Source of the DNA: Hirsutella rhossiliensis
Taxonomy: Eukaryota > Ascomycota > Sordariomycetes > Hypocreales > Ophiocordycipitaceae
Direction of reading: 5' to 3'
NCBI RefSeq assembly: GCF_020360975.1
Contig: NW_025408668.1
Span: 6,820,001 to 6,884,000 of the forward strand
DNA length: 64,000 bases
The notes below the pieces were generated by a model that was not told the DNA's origin, made no database searches, and saw only the letters and a list, made by a program, of their open reading frames with translations. Below are positions 11,345 to 21,709 of this stretch, one piece after another; position 1 is the first letter of the stretch, and every line of letters begins with the position of its first letter. Both the position numbers and the translations under genes were made by a program.

Positions 11345-11967
11345 AGTCCCACCTGGGCATGAAATGAGTGCATTATCGTCTCACGCTTGGACCAAGCCAT
11401 GTCCTGGGGGACGATTGCCTTGGCGTGGATCTGCAAGGCCGATGTCGATAGGCGCTGAACAAGAGCCGGTCAGACGACTGATTTGGGAAGCGATGCGGAC
11501 TTGGAGGTCATGTTTCATAGCGAGTGTGATTTGTACAACAAGGGTGTGATATTCACTCTGCACTTCTCGTCCATCTAGAGACTTAGGCGGCCAATGCGCA
11601 CTCCATCCGAAGCTCCGACACCTTTAGGGATCACTAGCAGGCTCGTCTCGGCTACCGTAAGAGCGCTCTTGCAGAGCATGGCGAGGGCCTCGTCCGTCTA
11701 CATCGTTCCTGCTGCACTCGACGCCGCCGAGAACAAACAATTGTTTAATTTCTGCTCAGTCAATTCAGCAACTCATTTTCCGAAGTGCGGCGGATCGAGG
11801 CATGCATACCTTACTCTTGAGCTCCCCACTCGAGGTACGAGGTACTTGGCCAGAAGAGTTTCCTCCGATGATCTCCCGCAATTAACGCGCCGACGCGTCT
11901 CACCGGGAACAGGGCGTACAACTTTGTTCATCTTCGCGTCTTGGGCCATCCGCCTCACCTCTTCAAA
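11345..11967. other. Intergenic and promoter of RFC5
   Basis: This 620-bp region follows uL16m on the same strand. The proximal 100 bases hold TTAACGCGCC and ACGCGT motifs; the rest contains no recognisable gene. The reading frames here have no conserved motif. Confidence 0.5.
11893..11898 (+). promoter_or_regulatory. MluI cell-cycle box (ACGCGT) upstream of RFC5
   Basis: The perfect palindrome ACGCGT sits 70 bp before the RFC5 start codon, directly after an ACGCGCC element at 11885-11891. The MBF transcription factor binds this box before DNA-synthesis genes in yeasts. Its function here is inferred from position and motif only. Confidence 0.4.
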
Positions 11968-13131
11968 ATGGCCCTCATCGTCGACAAGCACAGGCCCCGG
12001 TCAATCGAAGCCTTGAGCTATCATCATGAGTTGTCGGAGAGACTCCAATCGCTGGTAAGACGCGCTCGACTTTCTAGCACTGGAGAAAAGCTGACCTGGC
12101 TCAGGCGCAAAGCGGTGACTTTCCCCATCTTCTTGTGTACGGCCCCTCGGGTGCCGGCAAGAAGACCAGGGTAGTTGCAACGTTGAAGGAGCTGTATGGT
12201 CCCGGGGTGGAGAAGATCAAGGTCGACGCTCGCGTGTTCCAGACGACGAGTAATCGGAAGCTCGAGTTCAATATCGTCGCCTCCGTCTATCATCTCGAAA
12301 TCACGCCGTCCGACGTGGGAAACTATGACAGGGTAGTGGTACAAGACCTGCTGAAGGAAGTCGCGCAGACGCAGCAGGTCGATCAGTCTGCCAAGCAGCG
12401 GTTCAAGGTGGTCGTGATCAACGAGGCGGATCAGCTCACGCGAGACGCGCAGGCCGCGCTGCGCCGGACCATGGAGAAGTACTCGCCCAACTTGCGGCTG
12501 ATCCTTTTGGCAAACTCGACATCCAACATCATCGCGCCCATCCGCTCGAGAACACTGCTGGTCAGAGTCGCGGCGCCGACGCACGAAGAGATCTGCGACG
12601 TGCTGGCGCAATCGGCCAGAAAGGAGAACTGGGAGGTTCTTAAGGGCCTGCATGAGCGAATTGCGGTCGAGAGCGGAAGGAATCTGCGGAGGGCGCTTCT
12701 CATGTACGAGGCCGTCCATGCACAAAAGTAGGTGGCCGACGGCGTGCAAGCTGCGGGTGGCATTGACTAACACAGGCTGCAGCGACAAGGTGACCGAGAA
12801 CACAGCCATCCCGCCTGCGGACTGGGAGGCTCTCATCGGGCAGATAGCAAAGGAAATCATGGAGGAGCACACCCCGGCGAGGATCCTGCAGGTGCGATCG
12901 AAGCTTTACGATCTCTTGTCTCATTGCATCCCCCCGACAACCATCCTGAAGACCCTGACATTCAAGCTGCTTGCCATGATTGACGATGGATTGAAGGGTG
13001 AGGTGGTTCAATGGTCCGCCTTCTACGAGCACCGAATCAGGACGGGAACCAAGGTGATTTTTCATCTCGAGGCATTTGTGGCCAAGTTCATGCGGATATT
13101 CGAGATGTACCTGATGAGCATGGATATGTAA
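11968..13131 (+). CDS. RFC5: Replication factor C small subunit Rfc5 (human RFC3 type)
   Basis: Rfc5 is a small AAA+ subunit of the clamp loader and also serves in the Rad24 and Elg1 alternative loaders. Three exons, 11968-12054, 12105-12727 and 12783-13131 (introns 50 and 55 bp), encode 352 residues, close to yeast Rfc5 (354). The start MALIVDKHRPRSIEAL matches the family opening. The P-loop is GPSGAGKKTR at about 42-51, the diagnostic Rfc5/RFC3 version. The Walker B site reads VVVINEADQLT at about 131, with Asn in place of the usual Asp, as expected for this catalytically silent subunit. Sensor 1 LLANST and the arginine-finger SRC-like SRT follow, then the C-terminal collar helices. The MCB motif upstream fits G1/S expression. 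Confidence 0.97.
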
Positions 13132-14644
13132 TGGGTCGGCTCGAGTGTAGAGTTGTTGGGCGTTCTTGGGGGTTCTGGTGCTTTTTAAACGGTCCAGCAT
13201 GTCGGTCTGTGGCTGCGATGCGTACCTCTCGTCTGTCGGTTGATGGGACTAACGCCTCTTCTTGCTTTCCCCACGGACTTGTAGGATGTTACTCTTGGTC
13301 GGTAGCTTTACCATGCTGAACGCGGCGTTTCTTGCTTGCCGGCCATGTCTTTGCCGCCGAGTGGTGTGCATGTAGCACTCGGGCAAGACCGAAGCTGCAT
13401 GTCTCGTTACGAAGAGTGTTTGGCGAGTGGCAATCGTGCCGCATGTACGTAGAGCAACCCGAAGACGGTGAGTGTCATGAGGCTGATTCGTGGACCCCAC
13501 CACTGCCATGCCTATTCAGCCACTGTTCAGCTGGACGCGGGCTTCCCGAAGGCGGCGGCCTGTCGGCTACCCGGGACCTCGGGCCCGCTTCGGACGAGAG
13601 GATATCCCAACTCTCCCCTGTAAAAATTCTTCCCCCGTCAGAGCTGTTAGCGGCTCGCTAGCAGGGGGCCGGATTTGCAGGCCACCCGACCGCGCTTTTG
13701 CTGCCCGGGTCCATCGTGGCCCTAACAGCACAGAGGAAGACATTAGGAGAGTTCATATTCCTCTGCAAAGCCGGTCTCGACAACACGTCCACACGGACCT
13801 CACAGCTTCCTTCGGAACCAAGGAGCTGTGGGTATTGGAAGGCCCGCCCTTCTAAACAACGGTGGCTGGTTGCGCAGGTTTTTCTCCCTGAAGGCAAGCT
13901 GCACGACAGCCTCTGATTCCTTCGAGGGTTTTCCTGCCGCCGCTCCTGCGCTATTTCCATCGCCTGGTTACCGAAGCATGGACTGCGACAGCAGCGTTAG
14001 CGAGAGAGCGAGAGAATTCTGACCGGACAAAACCAAGGGTTGACCATTGTGGCAATCGCCACGCGCCTGGACGACCCGCTGACGGGCACCAGGCTCCGAC
14101 ACTGAGCGCCTTAGAGCCGATGAAATGCTGGATGGACTTCGGGAAGGCTGGCTGCAGAGGATAGCCACGGACACTTGTATTGACGGGCTTAGCGACAACC
14201 TACCGGTGGAGGGTAGGAAAGCCGTCTCCGGGGATTGAGCCCGACAGCTCGCCCTTGCGAGGCCTTGCAAGAAGCGCTGGGTGAGGCCTACTGTGGCAGG
14301 ATTTTCTCGATAGCCTAGCTCAGCACGTCCTGTGCCCCACCGGGACCTGAGCGGCCTTACGGCCGCTGGACGGAAAATACACACACACACACACACACGA
14401 GAGGATATCCGATCCCGGGCGTCGGCCCCTCTTGACTCTTGGGCTATAGTTTGACCTGGGATGGATTGATGTGCGCAGACGGTTAATTACCGGTATCAGT
14501 ATCCGTACATGCGGAGGGAATGCGAGAGCGCCAGCGGCCACGCCTAATATAAACCCTGGAACTCCCCTACACAGACGGGACACGGTTCGCACGGGAACCG
14601 GCCGCGGGCCCAATCACACGACGCCCGTTTCCATGCTGATACTA
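13132..14644. other. Intergenic, about 1.5 kb
   Basis: This stretch lies between the RFC5 stop and the transposon. It includes an (AC)10 microsatellite and a 14-mer (ACGAGAGGATATCC) present at 13594 and again at 14397, which can be chance at this window size. No coding region or RNA gene was recognised. Confidence 0.5.
14379..14398. repeat. (AC)10 microsatellite
   Basis: Ten perfect AC dinucleotide units lie in intergenic DNA, 246 bp left of the transposon end. Confidence 0.95.
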
Positions 14645-14660
14645 CCCGTGCCACGCCCCA
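14645..14660. repeat. Left terminal inverted repeat of transposon
   Basis: CCCGTGCCACGCCCCA, preceded by TA. It is the exact reverse complement of the copy at 16266-16281. Confidence 0.9.
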
Positions 14661-14756
14661 CTTTATTTGGAATTCGCAAGCTCCCACCTCCTAAAGTTGG
14701 TGCTCACCACCAGTATCCCCACACCACCGGAATACCCAGAATTTCGACTCCCCGAC

Positions 14757-16278
14757 CTAGAATCGCTTCAACCACCGCGTACCACGCTCAGAATCGCGTA
14801 CTTCCACTCGTTCTAACCTTCCTGAACCCCTCCATTGGCGTGCCTTTTTTGCTGCTTCCTCAAACCATCGCTTGCGTGCGTTATGCGCCTTTTTCTCCGC
14901 GTCTTCTACTACCTTCCTTGCTTTAGCAATCTGATCATCTCCCCTTTGTTGCACCATTTCCGTCCTTGGGCCACTGACAATACTCCTCCTGATTGTAACT
15001 GTATATTCTTCATAGCCTTACGTTGTTTTTGGATCCGCTCCGCCATTTTGGTTCGTCCCAAGTCCCTTTTAGTCTGCACGAGCTCAGTCGCCAGAGATAG
15101 CGATCCTCGAATAAATCGACTGAGATCGTGAGAAAAGTCGGGATCCAGGCTTTATCGTCTTCAAGGACGAGATCTAATTTGTCCGCTACCTTGTTTATTT
15201 GTCGTAGAGTCAATGGTGTCTCGAAAGGTGAGGAGTGTGGTCCTGAATTGGGAGGAGGTGTGGGTGTCGTGGCTTGACGAGCTTCAAACATTGAAGTACT
15301 ACTTGTGGATTGAATGGGAAGATTCCTGTCTTGCGAAATGCGGAGCGTATAGTACTCTCCTTGAAAGCATGCAATCGTACTTGTTGAATGCAGGAGAGAA
15401 ACTCAAGCTTGGTTATGTTGACGAGGCCATCTCGAACCATGACATCTAAAGCCTTGGCGTGATAGTGCTTTAGGGGCTGGAAAACGACAACGTCCAAAGG
15501 CTGAAGTGCATGCGTGAGATTAGGCGGCATGCCGAAGGGAATAATATTGTGGTTGTCGCAGTATTCAATGAACTGCCTGGTATGGTGAGAGCCATGACCA
15601 TCAAGAATTAGAAGTCGCTTCGAGCTTCTTGAGCTTTTTTCCGAGTGCTTGTCAAAATGCTGGAGCCACTCCAGACTAATCACGTCGTTTGAGTAACCAG
15701 TAGGCGTGGGTCGAATAACTGTGTCAGGATCTAGCTCAGGTATTTGATACCATGAAGCCATGTGCATCTGGCCAGCGAGTATCAAAAAAGCCGGAACAAC
15801 CTCCCCATTCGCCGAGATAGCTTCGATCGCAGTAGCGGATTCCCTATTCTCAGGAATGCCAAAATAATGAGCTCTCCTCCGTTTTGTCACAATCAGCTGG
15901 TCTTTTCCAACCCCGATGCGAAAACCAGTCTCGTCCATATTCCAGATATCCTCAGGAGGTATACCATTGTCTTGGATAACCTGCCGAAGATGCTGGAAAT
16001 ACTGGTTAACTCGTGTAAGATTCTCGGAGACTTGGCGCTCTGCTTGAAGCCTTTTTTGGCGCTTTTTGAAGTAGCCGTGACGCTTTAAGAAGCGAGAAGT
16101 CCAGTTTGGCCCCACGGTAGGAGCGTCGCGCTGGCTAGACCGCTCGCGCAAGATACAGTTTGCCGCGTCAGTAACGAACTCGACGCGTACCGCAAGGTTT
16201 ATATTATCCAAACGATCGATATAGCGACATAGGGCCTTCTCTTCTGGTTCGGAAAGCCTCGTATTTGGGGCGTGGCAC
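14757..16278 (-). pseudogene. Broken pogo-type transposase gene
   Basis: The first and longest block (16278 to about 15270) carries the Tc5-type HTH remainder (LSEPEEKALCRYIDRLD, TVGPNWTSRFLKRHGY) and the DDE_1 catalytic core. Its three acids are in NMDETGF, LILDGHGSHHT and HALQPLDVVVFQPLK. Near 15270 the frame must shift to continue with SSPFETPLTLRQINKVADKL. It shifts again near 15140 to DLSRFIRGSLSLATELVQTK...GRTKMAERIQKQRKAM, and a third time near 14960 to KARKVVEDAEKKAHNARKRW, ending at a stop at 14757. These pieces are collinear with the C-terminal half of fungal pogo-like transposases. The gene cannot make a full product: it lacks the N-terminal DNA-binding part and has no ATG before the first catalytic motif. 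Indels could partly reflect assembly error. Confidence 0.85.
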
Positions 16279-16281
16279 GGG
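16266..16281. repeat. Right terminal inverted repeat of transposon
   Basis: TGGGGCGTGGCACGGG, followed by TA. It is the inverted copy of 14645-14660 and the boundary from which the transposase frame reads leftward. Confidence 0.9.
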
Positions 16282-16283
16282 TA

Positions 16284-18271
16284 CCAGCTGAGACAGGGCG
16301 CTGAAGGCCGGGCGGTGGCCCTAGGGTAGGTGATGTGCATGCCTCGACTGGGGGAGTTGCACAGCCCAACCCCGCAGCTGGCAGGCCAGGAGCCAACGAC
16401 CGGAGATGGCGCAGCAGCCTCTGTAACGTGTCCCCCCTTTCGAGTGCTTTCGTCCCGACTCCCCATCTCCACGCACGCACGCCTCGCACATACATGCAAT
16501 GCCGGCTGGGCTACCCGACGTGCACTGGCTGGATGCAACCACAAGAAGAGGGGATTGTCTTCATGCGCTGCATGGGCTGCTCCGTGCTCCTCTGTCGGGC
16601 TTCTAGAGCTCACATTGACCACCTTGGTATCCGGGATCAGGGCAGCCGACTTGTTATGCCGCCAGACCAAAGGTGACTTCGCTCGCAAGCTTCAACGCAT
16701 ATGCAAAGCGGTCTGGAATATCGAGGGAAGCATCGTCTGGCTTGGCGAGGGTATGCAAAAGGTCTATCTCGCTCTGCTGTATCACAGCACTACGTGGGGT
16801 ACACAGGTTTCGCATACAATTACGTGATCGAAAGGCACCGGCTCGTTATGTGCTTGATCCTTCTGTCCGGGCTTGGTAAAGCAGCAGATAGCGCTAGCCC
16901 ACCTCACAATGCGGGGAAGAAAAGGATAGCCCGAGGGGTTTCAGGACACAATGTCTTACCATGACCACCTCCCAAAGGCACCCCGCGAGCTCTCGGGGCA
17001 AGGGAGGAGACGGGCCAAGTCGACAGCGGCAAAAGTCTGATTCATCAGCACCCGCGCCCCGGCTGCCCGGGCCACACAGGTTCAGGATCTATGTAGGACA
17101 ACTGTAATGTCCACCAAACTGAGCCGGGCCTTGGCACGCAGGGTCAGGGGGCGCCCGGTCCCCCCCGCAGATGACGAGATGACCAAAACTCTTGCTCGTG
17201 CTGGGTTGGCCAATCGGGCAGTAGAGAGTTCGGGGTTTTCCGCTGCCAATTCTGGGCCAGTTGTTGAGATTCTTGCGCTGCAATCGTACGTAAGTGCCTT
17301 GCTGCTTCGATAACAAGGTATTTTCACCATAGCTATACGAATATGAGTACCAGGGTAATCAGCAAATTCTCCGTGGCTTTACGCATTTTGCCTCGGCAGT
17401 CTTACCCACCTATATCTGGGGTATGTTCAGGCAAGCATAAAGGGTTGGTAGGCGCTTGTGTCCGGGAGGTAGGGTTTATCCTCGATACCCCCCAAATAGC
17501 GCCTTCCTTGTAGTCGGCACGTGAGCTTGACGATTTCCGCCAACAGCAACCGGCTATCGACCCGTGGACAAGGGTAATATGCGGAAGGTACCCTGCACAC
17601 GTGCCAGTCTGGACCAGTACCTGGGGATGCTTGCCAGAAGATTGGACGTCATGGATGTTTTCGGGTACCTTGGACGTCGCGGCAAGTCGCTGATACTTGC
17701 AGGCTACTGCCGCTTTAGGTGGTAGCTTCTCCATCGGCGAGCGACATAACATGCTGGTACGTACTGTAACTGCGACACAGAAAAAGGCAGTCACGACGCC
17801 TCCACCTCCACCATACTGGCGCCGGTGGTAACTGTCCAATGTGCGAGGTAGGGGGCAAAGGTAGCGTGTGTATATAAAGAGGATTCCTAGCCCCCCCCCT
17901 TGGCACATCGCCTCCCTGTTTCCCACCTCTCCCGTCGTCCTGTAACCTTGCTTTTACGCGGAGCTCGGTCCAGTTCCCCCTTCCGATTCCCTCTCGCGAT
18001 CCCTCCTACATGAACGAGACCGCTCGCAGCAAACGGATCAAGACTCTTGCTTCTTTTCTTCCAAACGACGGCGAATTGAGAAGTCAAGGTACCCCGCACT
18101 GTCGGCGAGCGCTCGACGACGACGACGGGCCTTGGTTAAGCAAAGGAAAGGGGGGAAAAGCCTAAAGAGAGAGCGGGAGTGACTGAGGGAAACTGAGGAC
18201 ATACATCCCTTTCTTTTCCTCGTCCTACCGACACAAGGAACCGTTTCGCGGGCCGAGAGACGGACGGCGCC
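16284..18271. other. Intergenic, 2 kb, with acetyl-CoA synthetase promoter
   Basis: The left third holds the non-transposon part of a chimeric open frame that runs into the transposase; it shows no conserved motif. The right part is the promoter and leader of acetyl-CoA synthetase. CTGGGG sites at 17416-17421 and 17621-17626 fit the CreA consensus SYGGRG but are short. CACGTG occurs at 17518-17523 and 17598-17603. Confidence 0.5.
17836..17878 (+). promoter_or_regulatory. CCAAT and TATA boxes of acetyl-CoA synthetase
   Basis: CCAAT at 17836-17840 is followed 30 bp later by TATATAAA at 17871-17878, upstream of a pyrimidine-rich leader. The start codon lies about 400 bp further on, so a leader of roughly 360 bases is implied. 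The assignment rests on motif and spacing only. Confidence 0.5.
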
Positions 18272-20764
18272 ATGGCTGAAGGGCAAAAGGGACCACGCGT
18301 CTACGAGGCGCACCAGGTGGACACGTTCCGTAAGGCTGGCCGGCTCCTTGCTGGGAATGTTACTGTTGTTGTGTTGGGTTGCGAGAGCTCCCGTTGCTAA
18401 CCGGTGAACCTCTCGCAGATCCACCCGAGAAGATGCTTGCAAGTATGACTTTCTCTCCAATTCGCCGTCCACCAGGGGTCAGCCAGAAGTCCCTCGGGCC
18501 GGCATCGGCGCCTTTGCTCCTCTCGTTTTAGCGCTTGCTCCCTCAGATCCGACGCTGACCATCTGCAGAGCACCCAAGCAAGCCCCACCTGGCCAGTAAG
18601 TGCCGCCCGCACTGCTGCTGGACTCGGGCGTCTGTCTCTCTGACCATGTTTTCATCGCAACAGATCTCGAGCAGTATCAGAAACTGTACAAAGAGTCCAT
18701 AACGGAGCCCACAAAGTTCTGGGGAAAGCACGCCCGCGAGCTGCTGTCATGGAGCCGCGATTTTGAGACCGTCTACAGCGGCTCCCTCCTCAACGGCGAC
18801 AGCAAGTGGTTTGTCGAGGGTCAGCTCAATGCCTCCTACAACTGCATCGATCGCCATGCCTTTAAGGACCCCAACCGTGTTGCCCTCATCTACGAGGCCG
18901 ACGAGGCCGAGGATGGACGCAACGTCACCTACGGCGAGCTGTTGCGCCAAGTCTCTAAGACGGCCTGGACTCTCAAGCAGATGGGTGTGCGCAAGGGTGA
19001 TACCGTCGCAATCTACCTGCCCATGATCCCCGAGGCCATCGTTGCCATTCTTGCCTGCGTACGCATTGGAGCCGTTCATTCCGTCGTCTTCGCAGGCTTC
19101 TCCGCCGACTCCCTTCGCGACCGAGTCATCGACGCCCAGTCCAAGGTGGTCATTACCACTGACGAGGGCAAGCGTGGTGGCAAGCTGATCGGCACCAAGA
19201 AAATCGTCGATGACGCCCTCAAGCAGTGCTCCTGTGTCACTCACGTACTCGTATATAAGCGCACTGGTGCCGATGTCCCCATGCAGGCGGGCCGTGACTT
19301 GTGGTGGCACGAGGAGGTCGAGAAGTGGCCCAGCTACATCGCCCCCGAGATCATGAATGCCGAGGACCCCTTGTTCCTCCTTTACACCTCTGGCTCCACT
19401 GGCAAACCAAAGGGGGTCCTGCACACGACCGCAGGATATTTGCTCGGCTGTGCCATGACCGGCAAGTACGTCTTCGACATCCATGAAGGCGACCGCTACT
19501 TCTGCGGCGGAGATGTCGGCTGGATCACTGGCCATTCGTACGTCGTGTACGCGCCTCTACTACTGGGTGTCTCCACGGTTGTCTTTGAGGGCACCCCGGC
19601 CTATCCCAACTTCTCGCGATACTGGGACATCATCGACAAGCACAAGATTACTCAGTTTTACGTGGCCCCGACGGCCCTGCGGTTGCTCAAACGGGCTGGT
19701 GACGAGCATGTGCGGGGCGAGATGAAGCATCTCCGCGTGCTCGGCTCCGTGGGGGAGCCCATCGCTGCCGAGGTCTGGAAGTGGTACTTTGAAGTGGTTG
19801 GCAGGGAGGAATCGCACATTGTTGACGTGAGTTTAGACGCGGGCTGCGTCAACTCGAACGGTCGCGTGCACGACCTGTGTGCTGACTTGATGAGCTACAC
19901 AGACTTACTGGCAGACGGAGACGGGCTCCAACGTCATCACCCCTCTAGCCGGAATCACTCCGACCAAGCCAGGGTCCGCGTCGCTGCCCTTCTTCGGCAT
20001 CGAGCCCGCCATCATCGATCCGGTTTCGGGCGAGGAAATACACGGAAACGACGTCGATGGCGTTCTCGCCTTCAAGCAAGCATGGCCCAGCATGGCGCGC
20101 ACCGTGTACGGCGCCCACAAGCGATATATGGACACCTACCTCAACGTATACAAGGGCTACTACGTAAGCAGAGACCCTCGGTGCCTTTCGGCGCTCAAGA
20201 AGTGCGAGCTGCGAGCTGATGGTTGTGCGTTGCAGTTTACCGGTGATGGCGCTGGCCGTGACCACGAGGGATTCTACTGGATCCGTGGCCGTGTGGATGA
20301 TGTCGTCAACGTCAGCGGCCACCGCTTGTCGACGGCGGAAATCGAGGCGGCTCTGATCGAGCACCACGCTGTCGCCGAGGCCGCCGTTGTCGGCGTTGCC
20401 GATGAGCTCACGGGCCAAGCTGTCAACGCCTTCGTCGCTGTCAAGGATGGCAACAATGCGGACGACGCGCTGCGCAAGGAGTTCATCATGCAGGTGCGGA
20501 AGAGCATCGGGCCTTTTGCGGCGCCCAAAGCCATCTATGTTGTGCCGGACCTGCCCAAGACACGAAGCGGAAAGATTATGCGGCGCATCTTGCGGAAGAT
20601 CCTGGCGGGCGAGGAAGACCAGTTGGGCGACACGACGACGGTGAGCTCGCGACGTCATGAATAGCTGCTCTGGCGAAGCACTTGGCTAATGATGGTGGCA
20701 GCTGTCGGATCCGTCCATTGTGGACAAGATTATCAAGACGGTTCACGAGTCCAAGGCGAAATGA
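18272..20764 (+). CDS. facA: Acetyl-CoA synthetase
   Basis: This enzyme activates acetate with ATP and CoA to acetyl-CoA through an acetyl-adenylate, feeding the glyoxylate cycle and histone acetylation. Seven exons: 18272-18329, 18419-18442, 18569-18595, 18664-19826, 19903-20163, 20236-20640 and 20702-20764, giving 666 residues, the normal length. Exons 2, 3 and 7 are only 24, 27 and 63 nt; all junctions keep the frame and rebuild VDTFHPPEKMLAKHPSKPHL. The ANL-superfamily P-loop [16 protein letters not shown] is at about 277, followed by the family motifs [20 protein letters not shown] and FTGDGAGRD. The C-terminal TRSGKIMRR supplies the catalytic Lys at about 624, the residue regulated by acetylation in the family. 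Orthologues in filamentous fungi (facA/acuA/acu-5) are acetate-induced and glucose-repressed. Confidence 0.98.
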
Positions 20765-21605
20765 GGCGGAAGGGGGGGGGGTTGTGTTGTCGACGGGTCT
20801 CACTATCGACGAGTTGTAGGTCTGCAGGGATATATTTGGATGTGACATGTGAAACGGGATGCACCATTTCCGAAATCTGTTTACAGCGAGCTGGTTTGGG
20901 AGATAAAACGGTTACGTTTCAACATACTTGGCAGCCGTAAAATGGGTCCGGATTCGTGACGATGTGGGACAGAATAATTTTTAGCAGCCGTTGGATGTAG
21001 TCAGGTGCTAGTATGCAAGTTAATGTTTACCGGCAATTGATTTGTGTGCGTGAAGGAAGTCGACTCGAGGTATTGTCTCCCGGGCAGCCGGGACGCGGCG
21101 TCAAAGGGTTGGCCATACTCCGTACCGTCTACGGCCAACCCCAAGATGAACGGCTGTAGTAGACGGGATTTAACGACGCGCAGTTGGACTAAGCATGCCA
21201 GCGCCGAGTCTAAAAGACGCTCCACAACGATCGCCTGGGGACCGAGCCGAGAGCACCCTTATTCACCCTTCTTTTTCCCGTTCCCGTCTCCCCCTCGGAG
21301 TCGTCGTCATCACGGCGAGCAGGTGGTGTAGGGGTCCAGCCAATGGGCGTGGCGAGGTTGGACAAGACGTGGTGGTGGCTGGGCTTGGCCATGAGCCCAG
21401 AGCCTCGTCGATTCCTGCACCGCCGCCGCCGCCGACGACGACGACGTCGGGTCATCCGCATAATAAATGGGACACAATATGAGGGGGTACGAGCGAGGCC
21501 CGTGTAATGACGTGTGGAATCGGATGCGATTGCAGCCTGCAGGCATCGCCTCTTTGTTGGGATGTCTGCCAAGCGTGGCTCACAAGCTCAGCCTCGGCCG
21601 GGGTG

Positions 21606-21635
21606 CCTTTGGCCTTTGGCCTTTGGCCTTTGGCC
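21606..21635. repeat. CCTTTGG heptamer tandem repeat
   Basis: Four consecutive copies of a 7-bp unit (CCTTTGG) abut the hairpin to the right. Confidence 0.85.
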
Positions 21636-21636
21636 C

Positions 21637-21709
21637 TTGGCAGTGAGGCAGCGCTGCACCGTACAGTACTGTACAGTACGGAGTATGTATGTATCTGCCT
21701 CACTGCCAA
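21637..21709. repeat. Perfect 15-bp inverted repeat (hairpin)
   Basis: The arms TTGGCAGTGAGGCAG (21637-21651) and CTGCCTCACTGCCAA (21695-21709) are exact reverse complements around a 43-base loop. The loop itself contains the 14-bp palindrome GTACAGTACTGTAC. It could be a small MITE remnant, a small-RNA precursor or a cruciform; no TA or other target duplication is evident. Confidence 0.85.

Larger units (their letters stand above)
14645..16281 (-). mobile_element. Decayed pogo/Fot1-like Tc1-mariner DNA transposon
   Basis: This is a 1637-bp element bounded by 16-bp perfect terminal inverted repeats, each flanked by TA (14643-14644 and 16282-16283), the target-site duplication of the Tc1/mariner superfamily. 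It encodes a CENP-B/DDE_1-type transposase on the minus strand. The coding part starts right at the right-hand TIR without a start codon, so the N-terminal helix-turn-helix and any leader are missing. Full-length fungal pogo elements are usually about 1.8 to 2.2 kb. The three catalytic acidic residues persist but three frame changes occur toward the C terminus. Base composition is visibly more AT-rich than the surrounding genes. Identical TIRs suggest moderately recent insertion; there is no obvious heavy C-to-T (RIP) damage, since a 350-codon stretch remains stop-free. Confidence 0.88.

Noticed and set aside
13594..14410. 14-mer ACGAGAGGATATCC present twice as a possible direct repeat
   Set aside because: Several 14-mer pairs are expected by chance in 64 kb; no flanking similarity extends it.
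16284..16688. Host-derived N-terminal part of the chimeric transposase frame as a genuine gene
   Set aside because: No conserved motif and composition like intergenic DNA; kept only as a finding about the fusion.
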